From the NCBI GenBank assembly GCA_034667405.1, contig JAXDJX010000014.1, positions 56,270 through 120,269 on the forward strand: 64,000 bases of DNA, read 5' to 3'. Position 1 is the first letter of the stretch. The number at the start of each line of letters is the position of its first letter. The notes under the pieces were generated by a model that searched no databases, was not told the origin of the DNA, and saw only the letters and a list, made by a program, of their open reading frames with translations. Source of the DNA: JANXVR01 sp034667405. Its GTDB lineage: Bacteria > Actinomycetota > UBA4738 > HRBIN12. Below are positions 16,400-24,782 of this stretch, one piece after another. Made by a program: the position numbers and the translations under genes.

Positions 16400-16534
16400 A
16401 TGGACACGACGATCAGCGGAGAGCTCGCCCGGCTTCGCATCCAGGAGATGGTGCAGGCAGCCGAATGCACGCGCCGTGTCCTTCGTCCGAAGAACACCCG
16501 TCGTCCCCGCCCGAGGGGCGAGGGTGGTGCCTGA
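16400..16534 (+). CDS. 44-residue basic leader protein of the RHH operon
   Basis: A small frame starting at an ATG with AAGGGAGG eight bases upstream and a consensus promoter behind it. The N-terminal half is an amphipathic helix (E-L-A-R-L-R-I-Q-E-M-V-Q-A-A), followed by a very basic, Pro/Arg-rich tail. Its TGA overlaps the ATG of the next gene by one base (ATGATGG context), so it may couple translation of the RHH protein. Similar short Arg-rich frames precede such operons in actinobacteria, but I do not recognise a named family. Confidence 0.65.
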   Translation: MDTTISGELARLRIQEMVQAAECTRRVLRPKNTRRPRPRGEGGA

Positions 16535-17007
16535 TGGACCTGGCCCCGCACGTTGAGGCGATCCGCGGAGATCTGGATGCATTGCTGTCCGGCGACCAGG
16601 CCGGCCACGCGGCGCTGGAACGGATCGGCCGCGCCATCGAACCGTCGCTCCAACTCCGGCTGCTGGACGCCCTGGGCGAAGCCTCGCTGGAGCTGTGCGA
16701 ACAGCTGCCGTCGGGTCACACGGAGGTTCGCGTGGCGGGCCGTGACGCGCGCCTCGTCTTCGTCGGACCCACACCCGAGCGGGAGTCGCCGCCCGAGGAC
16801 GCCGAAGAAGGCGGCATGGCGCGGCTCACCCTGCGCATGTCCGACACGTTGAAGACGAAGGTCGAAGAGTCCGCCGCCAAGGAAGGACTGTCCGTGAACG
16901 CTTGGTTGGTCCGCGCCGTGCAGCAGGGCGTCGAGGGCAAGCGTGTCGAGTTCGAGATCGGCCGGGGCCGCAGCGGTTCTCGGATCACTGGCTACGCCCA
17001 GAGTTGA
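16534..17007 (+). CDS. Ribbon-helix-helix (HicB/Arc-like) DNA-binding protein
   Basis: A 157-residue protein in two parts. Residues about 1-85 are a helical, acidic region of unknown fold. From about 95 to 135 is a ribbon-helix-helix unit: a strand (A-R-L-T-L-R-M-S), helix 1 (D-T-L-K-T-K-V-E-E-S-A-A-K-E-G), S-V-N-A-W, then helix 2 (L-V-R-A-V-Q-Q-G-V), as in the HicB/Arc/MetJ class. The tail is basic (G-R-G-R-S-G-S-R). No HicA-like toxin is beside it, so a toxin-antitoxin role is not supported. Autoregulation through the palindromes before the operon is more likely. The start overlaps the upstream stop. Confidence 0.82.
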   Translation: MDLAPHVEAIRGDLDALLSGDQAGHAALERIGRAIEPSLQLRLLDALGEASLELCEQLPSGHTEVRVAGRDARLVFVGPTPERESPPEDAEEGGMARLTLRMSDTLKTKVEESAAKEGLSVNAWLVRAVQQGVEGKRVEFEIGRGRSGSRITGYAQS

Positions 17008-17018
17008 AGGAGCTACCG

Positions 17019-17828
17019 ATGGAACCGATGACGTTCGAGACCCCGAGCGATCTGCTCGTCAAGATCAACATCGCCTCCGGGACCATCCGCCTTGACGCCG
17101 CCGACACCACCACCACGCAGGTGTTGGTCGAGCGGGTGAAGGATCCGAAGAACCTGGTGGTCCGGCTGGATCCCGACGCCGGCGGCGGTCACCGCCTGAG
17201 CATCGAGCAGAAGGGCGGGAAGTTCGGGTTCTCCAGTGGGAAGGACCTGGTGATCGCCATCCGCTGCCCGCTCGGCACGCGATTGGAGATGGCGAGCGGG
17301 TCTGCGGATCTGACCTCGCACGGACGCCTCGGCGGGATCGACTTCCGCAGCGGGTCCGGCGACGTGGAGTTCGACGATGTGGACGGGGCGGTGAGCGTGA
17401 AGGTGGGTTCGGGCGATCTGGTCGGCGGGGCCGTGGGCGGCGATCTCACGATGAATTCCGCCTCCGGAGATGTCCGGATCGCGTCGGTCGGTGGAACATT
17501 GTCGGCACGGTCGGCCTCCGGCGACATGGATGTGGATGCGGTCGACGGGTCTGTCACCGTGACGAGTGTGTCCGGGGACGTGCGCCTGGGCTCGCTGCTC
17601 CAGGGAACCACGAACATCCGGTCCGTGTCGGGCGATGTCGAGATCGGGGTGGCCGCCGGAACCAAGGTGTTCCTGGACGTTCGTGCTGCCAGTGGGGATG
17701 CAAGAAGCGATCTCACGTCCATGGACGGGCAGTCCGGCGAGGGCCGCCCGCTGGAACTGAAGGTGCTCACGGTCTCGGGCGACATCCGCATCCGGCGGGC
17801 ACCGGCGCGAACCCCGGTCCACGCCTGA
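17019..17828 (+). CDS. DUF4097-family beta-strand repeat protein
   Basis: A 269-residue protein made of short strand repeats with a recurring S-G-D-V or S-G-D-x unit about every 15-22 residues (S-G-S-G-D-V, S-A-S-G-D-V-R-I, S-V-S-G-D-V-R-L, V-S-G-D-V-E-I, V-S-G-D-I-R-I). That is the signature of the DUF4097/LiaI-LiaF-like putative adhesin beta-solenoid. There is no signal peptide or TM segment, so it is probably cytosolic. AAGGAG lies six bases before the ATG, which is 11 bases after the RHH gene stop. Such proteins often sit with small regulators in envelope-stress operons; the biochemical role is unknown. Confidence 0.88.
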   Translation: MEPMTFETPSDLLVKINIASGTIRLDAADTTTTQVLVERVKDPKNLVVRLDPDAGGGHRLSIEQKGGKFGFSSGKDLVIAIRCPLGTRLEMASGSADLTSHGRLGGIDFRSGSGDVEFDDVDGAVSVKVGSGDLVGGAVGGDLTMNSASGDVRIASVGGTLSARSASGDMDVDAVDGSVTVTSVSGDVRLGSLLQGTTNIRSVSGDVEIGVAAGTKVFLDVRAASGDARSDLTSMDGQSGEGRPLELKVLTVSGDIRIRRAPARTPVHA

Positions 17829-17976
17829 ACGCTCCTCCGAGGATCTCTCTCGATGGACAGCTTCGCCGATATGTCCATCGGACCCCTAGACCTTCCGTGC
17901 CCGAGCGTTTACCCTTGCCGAGTTCGCCCCCCAGAGTTCCCCCCGCCGAACGTCCTTTCCACCAGGAGGATCCCGA

Positions 17977-19353
17977 ATGTTTGAACGTCCGCCGTTGCGT
18001 CGTCGCGTCGTCGCAAGCGCCATCGCCGGCGCGCTGAGCCTGAGTCCCGCGCTCCTGTCCGGGTTCGGCCCGATCTCGGTGTCCGCGAGCGCCGCGGCGC
18101 CGGTCGTGCACAAGTATTCGCTCGGTTCCAAGGTGAACCTCACTACGTACGAATACTCGACCGGCCCTCAGCAGATCCGCGTCATCTCGATCACCCAAGG
18201 GTCCGCCTCGCTCGACATCGAGAAGGCAAGCGCGGCGTTCGGCCTAGAAGTGAAGCCCAGCGCCATCGCGTCGAAGGGGTACTACAACGGGAGCACCTAC
18301 GGCCCCGGCGTCGCCGCGACGAACGGAGACTTCGCCCGCAACCTCATGCCCTTCCACCTGGAGGAGATCGACGGCGAACTCACGACCACAGGCGAACAGC
18401 CGAGTCCGGCGTTCGCCCTCGATCCCAGCGGATCGCACGCCTACATCGGCAACGCCGGCTTCTCCTTCACCGGGACGTACGGCGTGGCGCCCAAGTTCGA
18501 CATCAACGGCATGAACGCGGGGAACCCGGCGGCCGGTGAGATCCAGGCGTATTCGCCCGTAGGGGGCACCGTGGTGAAACCGCCCGGCACGGCATCTCCC
18601 ACGTCGAGCGATCCCGCCTACTGCGCGGTCCGGCTGATACCGACGACATCGGCCTCGGGTGCGCCTCACTGGTCCAACATCTCGCAGGTCGGCATCGAGC
18701 GGAAGTACACCGTCGCGCTTGCCAACACCAGCCCGTGCCCTAAGACCCCGATGGCGTTCGGCACCGACCCGAACGCCGTCGTGCTGGCCTCCAGGGACGA
18801 CGGTGGCGCGGGGGCTGTAACGCTCAAGGCGTTCGCGGCTTGCGGCTGTCCCATCTCTTTGACCTGGAAGCACAACGGCTGGCCCGGTGTGGTCAACGTC
18901 ATCGGCGGCACCCCCGTCCTGGTCGACAACTCCGTGAACGTGGGACCCGGGTTCACCACCGGCGATCCATCGATCTTCGACTACCAGCCGCGGACCGCCG
19001 TGGCGTTCAACGCAAATTGCTCGGACACCGACCCGCTTACCCTCTGCAAGATCTTCCTGGTGACGGTGGACGGCCGTCGGACCGGCTGGGCGCAGGGATG
19101 GCGCATGAACCAGCTCGGCGACTTCCTGGTGACCAAGCTGAAGGCGCAGTACGGGCTGAATCTTGACGGTGGGGGCGGAACGGTGAGCTGGGCGCACAAA
19201 GATCCCGCGACGTTCACACCGCCGTGCATCAAGGCCGCCGGCGCCGGCTGCCTCATCGATAAGCCATCGGATCTGCACGGAGAACGGGCCGCGATCATGG
19301 CGATGGTTGCCATCCCGGGAACCGACCTGGGCGTCCCTCCCTCCTTGCGGTAG
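17977..19353 (+). CDS. Secreted phosphodiester glycosidase (NAGPA domain)
   Basis: A 458-residue exported protein. An AGGAGGA site precedes the ATG and a signal peptide runs to about residue 40 (A-S-A-A-A). The rest carries NAGPA (N-acetylglucosamine-1-phosphodiester glycosidase-like) signatures: A-A-T-N-G-D-F early, P-R-T-A-V-A-F-N, V-D-G-R-R-T-G-W, then L-N-L-D-G-G-G-G in the catalytic loop. Bacterial homologues remove sugars from phosphodiesters or act in exopolysaccharide and wall-teichoic-acid metabolism. Several paired Cys residues fit an extracellular protein. The substrate is unknown. The next gene starts 22 bases downstream. Confidence 0.85.
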   Translation: MFERPPLRRRVVASAIAGALSLSPALLSGFGPISVSASAAAPVVHKYSLGSKVNLTTYEYSTGPQQIRVISITQGSASLDIEKASAAFGLEVKPSAIASKGYYNGSTYGPGVAATNGDFARNLMPFHLEEIDGELTTTGEQPSPAFALDPSGSHAYIGNAGFSFTGTYGVAPKFDINGMNAGNPAAGEIQAYSPVGGTVVKPPGTASPTSSDPAYCAVRLIPTTSASGAPHWSNISQVGIERKYTVALANTSPCPKTPMAFGTDPNAVVLASRDDGGAGAVTLKAFAACGCPISLTWKHNGWPGVVNVIGGTPVLVDNSVNVGPGFTTGDPSIFDYQPRTAVAFNANCSDTDPLTLCKIFLVTVDGRRTGWAQGWRMNQLGDFLVTKLKAQYGLNLDGGGGTVSWAHKDPATFTPPCIKAAGAGCLIDKPSDLHGERAAIMAMVAIPGTDLGVPPSLR

Positions 19354-19375
19354 CGTGCACGCGAGGAGGTGGCCG

Positions 19376-20101
19376 ATGAACCCACCCATGGATGAACGGG
19401 AAGCTCGCGTCGAACTCGCCGCGGCATTCCGGCTGGCAGTGATGTTCGATTTCCACGAGGGCATCTCGAACCATTTCTCGATGCTCATCCCCGGGCGTGA
19501 CGATCGGTTCCTCATCAACCCGCTCGGGTTGCACTTCTCGGAAGTGACGGCGTCGAGCCTGGCCGTCGTGGATATCGACGGCGAACAGATCAGCGGCATC
19601 GCCCCGCCTACCGGCGTGGGGATCCATTCGCCGATCCACCGGCTGTGCTCGCAGGCTCGCGTGGTGCTTCATACGCACCAGCCTTGGTCGACGGCCCTGG
19701 CCATGAAGAACGAACTCGAGATCGTTCCGATCAGCCAGACGTCGCTCCAGTTCGTGGGGCGGACCGCCTACGACGAGGAGTATCACGGCCTGGCCGACCT
19801 CAACGAGGGTGAGCGCCTGGCGAAGGTGCTCGGCAACGACGAGATCATGCTCATGCGGCACCACGGTGTGCTGGTGGCCGGCGCCGAGCTGGGATCGGCC
19901 TTCGATGATCTGTTCATGCTCGAGAAGGCGGCACAGCTCCAGGTGCTGGCATCGGGCCTTGGTCCGCTCACGCCGATCGACCCGACCATCATCGAGGACA
20001 CGCGCGAGGACATGATGAGCGGGATGACCGAATGGGGCCGTATGCATTGGGCGGCGCTCCTTCGGATGGTGGAGAAGACCCAACCCGATTTCCGCGACTG
20101 A
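19376..20101 (+). CDS. Class II aldolase/adducin-family protein
   Basis: A 241-residue class II aldolase/adducin-fold protein. It has the N-terminal helix with F-D-F-H-E-G-I-S-N-H-F-S, the zinc ligands of V-V-L-H-T-H-Q-P-W-S and a third His in L-M-R-H-H-G-V-L-V-A-G. Members are zinc-dependent sugar-phosphate aldolases (fuculose/ribulose type), decarboxylases or dehydratases; the specificity loop does not identify the substrate. The ATG is set by GAGGAGGT five bases upstream. It is followed 15 bases later by glutamate dehydrogenase, so the two are likely cotranscribed. Confidence 0.88.
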   Translation: MNPPMDEREARVELAAAFRLAVMFDFHEGISNHFSMLIPGRDDRFLINPLGLHFSEVTASSLAVVDIDGEQISGIAPPTGVGIHSPIHRLCSQARVVLHTHQPWSTALAMKNELEIVPISQTSLQFVGRTAYDEEYHGLADLNEGERLAKVLGNDEIMLMRHHGVLVAGAELGSAFDDLFMLEKAAQLQVLASGLGPLTPIDPTIIEDTREDMMSGMTEWGRMHWAALLRMVEKTQPDFRD

Positions 20102-20116
20102 AAGAGGCGCCGGCAT

Positions 20117-21481
20117 ATGAGTGAGTACGTCGATCAGCTGCTGACGAACGTTGCTCTCAAGAACCCGCACGAGCCCGAGTTCCGCCAGGCGGTCGAAGAG
20201 GTCATGGAGTCCGTCGAGCTGGTGCTCGAACGGCACCCCGAGTACCGCGACGCCAAGATCGTGGAACGGATCGTCGAACCCGAGCGCGTGATCCAGTTCC
20301 GTATCCCGTGGGTCGACGACGGCGGCGAGGTCCACATCAACCGCGGGTTCCGTGTCGAGATGAACAGCGCCCTAGGTCCCTACAAGGGCGGGCTGCGGTT
20401 CCACCCGGCGGTCTACATCGGCAAGCTGAAGTTCCTGGCGTTCGAACAGATCTTCAAGAACGCGCTGACCACATTGCCCATGGGCGCCGGCAAGGGCGGC
20501 GCGGACTTCGACCCCAAGGGCAAGACCGACACCGAGGTCATGCGGTTCTGCCAGGCCTTCATGACCGAACTCCAGCGACACATCGGTCCCGACACCGACG
20601 TACCCGCCGGTGACATCGGCGTCGGTGGACGCGAGATCGGGTTCCTGTTCGGGCAGTACAAGCGGATCCGGAACGTTCACGCCGGCGGCGTACTCACGGG
20701 CAAGGGCGTCGGCTGGGGCGGTTCGTTGATCCGTCCGGAGGCCACAGGATACGGCGCCGTCTACTTCGCCGAGGAGATGCTGGCGACTCGCGACGATTCG
20801 CTCGCCGGCAAACGATGCCTGGTCTCGGGCTCGGGGAACGTGGCGCAATACACGGTGGAGAAGCTCCTGGACCTGGACGCGATCCCGATCACGCTCTCGG
20901 ACTCCGGTGGGTTCATCTATGACCCCGACGGCATCGATCGCGAGAAGCTGGAGTGGGCGATGACCCTGAAGAACGAACGACGCGGTCGTATCCGCGAGTA
21001 TGCCGAAGCGTTCCCGCATGCCACGTTCACCCCCGTCGAGCCCGGCGAGGACACCAACCCACTGTGGTCCGTGCCGGCGGACTGCGCGTTCCCGAGCGCC
21101 ATCGAGAATGAGATCAACGAGAAGGACGCCATCAACCTCGCCCACGGCGGCGTGAAGGTGGTCAGCGAAGGCGCGAACATGCCGACCGTGCCCGCGGGCG
21201 TTCAGGCGTTCTTCGACATGGGCGTCATGTATGGCCCCGGCAAGGCGGCCAACGCCGGCGGAGTGGCCGTGAGCGGTTTGGAGATGTCCCAGAACTCGAT
21301 GCGTGTCACCTGGGATCGCGAGGTAGTGGACGACCGCTTGCGAACCCTCATGCAGCGCATCCACCAACAGTGCCGCGACACCGCCGAGGACTACGGGAAG
21401 CCGGGCAGTTACTTCCACGGTGCGAACATCGCCGGCTTCACCCGGGTCGCCGATGCCATGCTCGCGCAGGGCGTGATCTAG
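20117..21481 (+). CDS. gdhA: NADP-type glutamate dehydrogenase
   Basis: A 454-residue hexameric-type glutamate dehydrogenase interconverting 2-oxoglutarate plus ammonium and glutamate. Signatures are the substrate loop G-P-Y-K-G-G-L-R-F-H-P, the catalytic Lys in P-M-G-A-G-K-G-G-A-D-F-D-P-K-G-K, and P-A-G-D-I-G-V-G-G-R-E-I-G. Also present are the Rossmann motif S-G-S-G-N-V-A-Q-Y and A-N-A-G-G-V-A-V-S-G-L-E-M-S-Q-N near the end. Length matches the bacterial NADP enzyme of about 450 residues. It lies 15 bases after the aldolase gene and is convergent with the M19 dipeptidase. Confidence 0.97.
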   Translation: MSEYVDQLLTNVALKNPHEPEFRQAVEEVMESVELVLERHPEYRDAKIVERIVEPERVIQFRIPWVDDGGEVHINRGFRVEMNSALGPYKGGLRFHPAVYIGKLKFLAFEQIFKNALTTLPMGAGKGGADFDPKGKTDTEVMRFCQAFMTELQRHIGPDTDVPAGDIGVGGREIGFLFGQYKRIRNVHAGGVLTGKGVGWGGSLIRPEATGYGAVYFAEEMLATRDDSLAGKRCLVSGSGNVAQYTVEKLLDLDAIPITLSDSGGFIYDPDGIDREKLEWAMTLKNERRGRIREYAEAFPHATFTPVEPGEDTNPLWSVPADCAFPSAIENEINEKDAINLAHGGVKVVSEGANMPTVPAGVQAFFDMGVMYGPGKAANAGGVAVSGLEMSQNSMRVTWDREVVDDRLRTLMQRIHQQCRDTAEDYGKPGSYFHGANIAGFTRVADAMLAQGVI

Positions 21482-21491
21482 CCGGGTTCCG

Positions 21492-22688
21492 CTAGACGCC
21501 GTCTAGGTCCTCGATCCGTGCGCGGGATGGCTCGCGCTCCGATCGCAGGCGTTCGGCGGTGCGTTCGTTCGCTCGCATGACGCGCAGAACGTTGCGTCCG
21601 GCGATCTTGGAGAGGTCGTCGTCCGTGTAGCCGCGATCCGCGAGCGCTGCGAACAGGACCGGATAGCCGGCGGCGTCGCTCAACCCGTCCGGCATCGCGG
21701 GGGCGCCGTCGAAGTCGCTCCCGACACCGATGTGATCGACGCCCGCGACCTGTCGCACGTGGTCGATGTGGTCCGCCACGTCGGTGACAGACGCGGGAGG
21801 GTCCGGGTGCTCGACGAACCATGCTTCCATGGCGGCGTCGACCGCAGCCGGATCGTCCGGCATCTCTGCACGGAGCCTGCGGGCCTCCTCCCACCCCTCG
21901 GCATTGATCTTCGCGCCATCGACCGTGAGGAAGGACGGCACGAACGTGACCATCACGACGGCGTCGGTTCGGCCCGCCAATTCGAGCACATCGTCGGGCA
22001 CGTTCCGAGGCACGTCGCAGAGCGCCCGTGCCGACGAATGGGAGAAGATCACCGGCGCTTCGCTCAGCTCGATCGCCTGACGCATCACGTCGTCCGAGAC
22101 GTGGCTGAGGTCCACCAGGATGCCCAGCCGATTCAGCTCACGGATGACCTCCTCGCCGAAGCGCGTAAGCCCACCGTGCGGCTGGTCACCCGTCGCCGAG
22201 TCGGCCCACGGCGTGTCGTCGTTGTGCGTCAGGGTGAGGTAGCCGGCGCCGAGCGTCGCCAGAACCCGCAGGACGCCGAGAGACGAACGGATGGCGTGCC
22301 CGCCCTCGACACCGATCATCGAGGCGACCCTCCCCGACGCGGCGATCCGTTCCACGTCGTTCGCCGTCCGCGCGAGCTCCAGGCGGTCGGAGTTCGCATC
22401 GACGAAGCCGTGAACCCGGTCGATCTGCTCGAGTGTCCGTGCCGCCGCCTCCGCCTCCGGCAGATGGGACGGAACGTAGACCGACCAGAACTGGCCGCCG
22501 ACGCCGCCCCGCGCCATCCGCGGGATATCGGTATGGCGCTCCGGCAGGTCAGTGGCGATATCGGGCACGGTCCCATCGCGTTCGAACGTTTCGCGGAGCG
22601 CCCACGCCAGATCGTTGTGCCCGTCGATGAGCGGCGCCTCGCGCAGCAGGGTCAGGATGCGGTCGTCGGATGTCGGCACGGCGGGCAT
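21492..22688 (-). CDS. Membrane dipeptidase, peptidase family M19
   Basis: A 398-residue renal-dipeptidase-type zinc hydrolase. Metal-binding segments are D-G-H-N-D-L-A-W near the N-terminus, G-V-E-G-G-H-A, L-V-D-L-S-H-V-S-D-D-V-M, I-F-S-H-S-S-A-R-A and H-I-G-V-G-S-D-F-D-G. No signal peptide is visible, so it is probably cytosolic like other actinobacterial members. Likely substrates are dipeptides, including D-amino-acid dipeptides. It diverges from mmuM with 47 bases between starts and lacks a good ribosome binding site, so a short leader is possible. Confidence 0.93.
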   Translation of the reverse strand: MPAVPTSDDRILTLLREAPLIDGHNDLAWALRETFERDGTVPDIATDLPERHTDIPRMARGGVGGQFWSVYVPSHLPEAEAAARTLEQIDRVHGFVDANSDRLELARTANDVERIAASGRVASMIGVEGGHAIRSSLGVLRVLATLGAGYLTLTHNDDTPWADSATGDQPHGGLTRFGEEVIRELNRLGILVDLSHVSDDVMRQAIELSEAPVIFSHSSARALCDVPRNVPDDVLELAGRTDAVVMVTFVPSFLTVDGAKINAEGWEEARRLRAEMPDDPAAVDAAMEAWFVEHPDPPASVTDVADHIDHVRQVAGVDHIGVGSDFDGAPAMPDGLSDAAGYPVLFAALADRGYTDDDLSKIAGRNVLRVMRANERTAERLRSEREPSRARIEDLDGV

Positions 22689-22735
22689 CGTACGCCCGCA
22701 CCGGGGTTCACGCCGTTCGCGGTTAGCCTGGGTTC

Positions 22736-23653
22736 ATGGAACGGATCGAACAGGCGTTGGCGGAGCGGAGCGGTCTCATCTTGGACGGGGGCCTCTCTAC
22801 GCAGCTCGAACTCGGTGGGGCCGACCTTCGCGATCCGCTGTGGTCGGCCAACGTCTTGCTGCAGGATCCCGGGGCCGTTCGCGAGGCTCATCTGGCGTTC
22901 CTCCGCGCCGGTGCCGACGTCCTCATCACGGCGAGCTATCAGGTGAGTTTCGAGGGGTTCGCCGCGCGCGGCCTGGATGCGGCTGCGACGGAGGCCGCGC
23001 TCCGGGCGAGCGTGGCCATCGCCCGCGAGGCGGCCGGGGACGTTCCCGACAGAGAGGTGATGATTGCCGCGTCGGTAGGTCCCTACGGCGCGATCCTCGC
23101 CGACGGCTCCGAGTACCGCGGCCACTACAACCTCACGCACGCCGAACTCGTTGCGTTCCACCGCCGGCGCATCGAGATCCTCTTTGACGCCCATCCCGAC
23201 CTGCTGGCGATCGAGACCATCCCGTCGATCGTGGAGGCGCAGGCGCTGGTCCAAGTGCTCGCCGGCATGCCCGAGGCGCGGGCGTGGTTCTCGTTCACCT
23301 GTTCGGACGGCGCGACGCTTGCCGACGGAACGCCGTTCGCCGAAGCGATCGTGTTGGTAGCCGAATCACCGCAGGTGATCGCGGTCGGCGTGAATTGCAC
23401 GTCGCCCGAGTTCGTCGCCGAACTGATCGCGGTGGCCCGGGCCGTCGCTGCCAAGCCCATCGTGGTCTATCCGAACCGCGGCGGCGGATGGGATCCGGTG
23501 GAGAAGCAGTGGCTGGGAGCCAAGGGAGGCGGCCTGGCGGACCTGGCGCCCGCGTGGCGGACGGCGGGCGCCTCCCTCATCGGCGGCTGCTGCGGGACGG
23601 ACGCCGACGACATCAGAGCGCTTGCGTCCGCCGTGTCTCCACGATCGACCTGA
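22736..23653 (+). CDS. mmuM: Homocysteine S-methyltransferase
   Basis: A 305-residue zinc-dependent methyltransferase that makes methionine from homocysteine, typically using S-methylmethionine. The N-terminal I-L-D-G-G-L-S-T-Q-L-E, the I-T-A-S-Y-Q segment, the first zinc Cys in G-V-N-C-T-S-P and the paired zinc Cys in G-G-C-C-G-T are all present. The length fits MmuM-type enzymes and lacks cobalamin or folate domains. It stands alone as a transcription unit; no S-methylmethionine permease is adjacent. Confidence 0.93.
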   Translation: MERIEQALAERSGLILDGGLSTQLELGGADLRDPLWSANVLLQDPGAVREAHLAFLRAGADVLITASYQVSFEGFAARGLDAAATEAALRASVAIAREAAGDVPDREVMIAASVGPYGAILADGSEYRGHYNLTHAELVAFHRRRIEILFDAHPDLLAIETIPSIVEAQALVQVLAGMPEARAWFSFTCSDGATLADGTPFAEAIVLVAESPQVIAVGVNCTSPEFVAELIAVARAVAAKPIVVYPNRGGGWDPVEKQWLGAKGGGLADLAPAWRTAGASLIGGCCGTDADDIRALASAVSPRST

Positions 23654-23778
23654 GACAGCCCGCCGCTCAGGTGAGCGACCGATCGTCGGGGGACTCGACA
23701 GCGTCGGCGAGGGCGTTCTACGATCGCGCAATCAGGCTTCCGCCCCCCGCGTTCAGGACCCAGAAAGGATGGGCAGCC

Positions 23779-24132
23779 ATGAGGACACGTCTCGTATCCC
23801 TCGTCGTCGGAGCGGCGCTGATGGCGATCGCCGTGGGAGCGAGCCCCGCGAGCGCAACGATCCCTCCGGAATTGCCGTTCGGTCCGTCGTATTTCGGTCC
23901 GGGCCCGCTGACGTGCGGGTCGACCACCTACATCGTGACGGAACGCGGATTCGGGGCGGACCTCCAGGTCGTGGGCTCGACCACGGTGCTCATCTTCCAC
24001 GCATATGGGCCGACCCCGCCCTCCAACCCGGCGCCGGGCCTCAAGTTGGTTCACTGCACGGGCGAGATCCCCGACTCTCTCGGGAACATCGATCATTTCG
24101 ATCTGTTCGTCAGCATCGTGCCCGGCCGCTGA
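23779..24132 (+). CDS. Small secreted protein of unknown function
   Basis: A 117-residue exported protein. AGAAAGGA precedes the ATG, and the signal peptide (MRTRLVS, hydrophobic core, cleavage near A-S-A-T) is clear. The mature part of about 90 residues is strand-rich with two Cys residues (L-T-C-G-S and V-H-C-T-G) that could pair. It is followed by the frameshifted MarR gene on the other strand. No family recognised. Confidence 0.72.
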   Translation: MRTRLVSLVVGAALMAIAVGASPASATIPPELPFGPSYFGPGPLTCGSTTYIVTERGFGADLQVVGSTTVLIFHAYGPTPPSNPAPGLKLVHCTGEIPDSLGNIDHFDLFVSIVPGR

Positions 24133-24146
24133 CCGACGCGCCTGGA

Positions 24147-24649
24147 TCAGCCGAACGAGCAGTCGACGACGACCTTATTCAGGGCGCGCTCCAGCGTCGC
24201 AAGCTCGTCATCATCGAGCTGCTCGGCGAACAGCTTCGCGATACCTCGCGCGTGGACCGGTGCGGTCTCCGTTAGGCGAGCGAGGCCACGTCGGTCAGCG
24301 CGATCACGACACCACGGCCGTCCGCGTGCGCGTCGGCTCTCCGGACCAGCCCTTCGTCGACCAGGCGAGCCACGCGCCGCGTCATCCCGGATCTCGAGAT
24401 CAGCGCCCGGGCCGCGAGTTCTGTCATCCGCAGCTGTCCGCCGGCCCTGGCCAGCTGAGCGAGCACGTCGAAATCGGCGAGCGCCAAACCCGTTTCCCGC
24501 GCGAGGTCGGACTCGAGCCGGCGCATGAGCGTGGCGTGCGCTTGGAGGAGCGTGGCCCAGGCCTCCAACCCGCGCCCTCCGGGCAGCTCAGCGGCCACGA
24601 GCTGGTCGAACTGTGCCGCGACATCGGTTCCATCGTCTATCTGCATCAC
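24147..24649 (-). pseudogene. MarR-family regulator, broken by a one-base frameshift
   Basis: The first 125 codons (24649 down to 24272) encode a MarR winged helix: helices with L-M-R-R-L-E-S-D-L, the recognition region (R-M-T-E-L-A-A-R-A-L-I-S-R-S-G-M-T-R-R-V) and the wing (D-G-R-G-V-V-I-A-L-T-D). It then stops prematurely. The missing C-terminal dimerisation helix continues in another frame to a TGA at 24147-24149: L-T-E-T-A-P-V-H-A-R-G-I, then F-A-E-Q-L-D-D-D-E-L-A-T-L-E-R-A-L-N-K-V. Adding one C to the plus-strand GGCCAC at about 24284-24289 restores L-T-D-V-G-L-A-R-L-T-E, the canonical junction. The start may be the GTG at 24649 or the ATG at 24646. It could be a true mutation or a homopolymer sequencing error. 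Confidence 0.82.
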
Positions 24650-24675
24650 TGCAATCGGACCCCGGGAGAGTGTGT

Positions 24676-24692
24676 TTGCAAGCGCAAGTATA
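24676..24692 (-). promoter_or_regulatory. Candidate MarR operator overlapping a -10 box
   Basis: TTGC-AAGC-GCAA (24676-24687) is a short palindrome just upstream of the MarR gene. It overlaps a minus-strand TATACT (24687-24692), which could be its -10. MarR proteins typically autoregulate from such sites. The -35 is poor, so confidence is modest. Confidence 0.4.
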
Positions 24693-24782
24693 GCCTCGGC
24701 GAGCCTTTTCCCCTCTGTACATCACTGGCGAGCGTGAGGTAGTCTCGCCCAATAGTCGTAGTCCGCACGAGGGGGTTCTCTG

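Noticed and set aside
16400..17007. Toxin-antitoxin module at the RHH gene
   Set aside because: There is no HicA, RelE, VapC or other toxin-like neighbour; the flanking genes are a tiny basic protein and a DUF4097 repeat protein.
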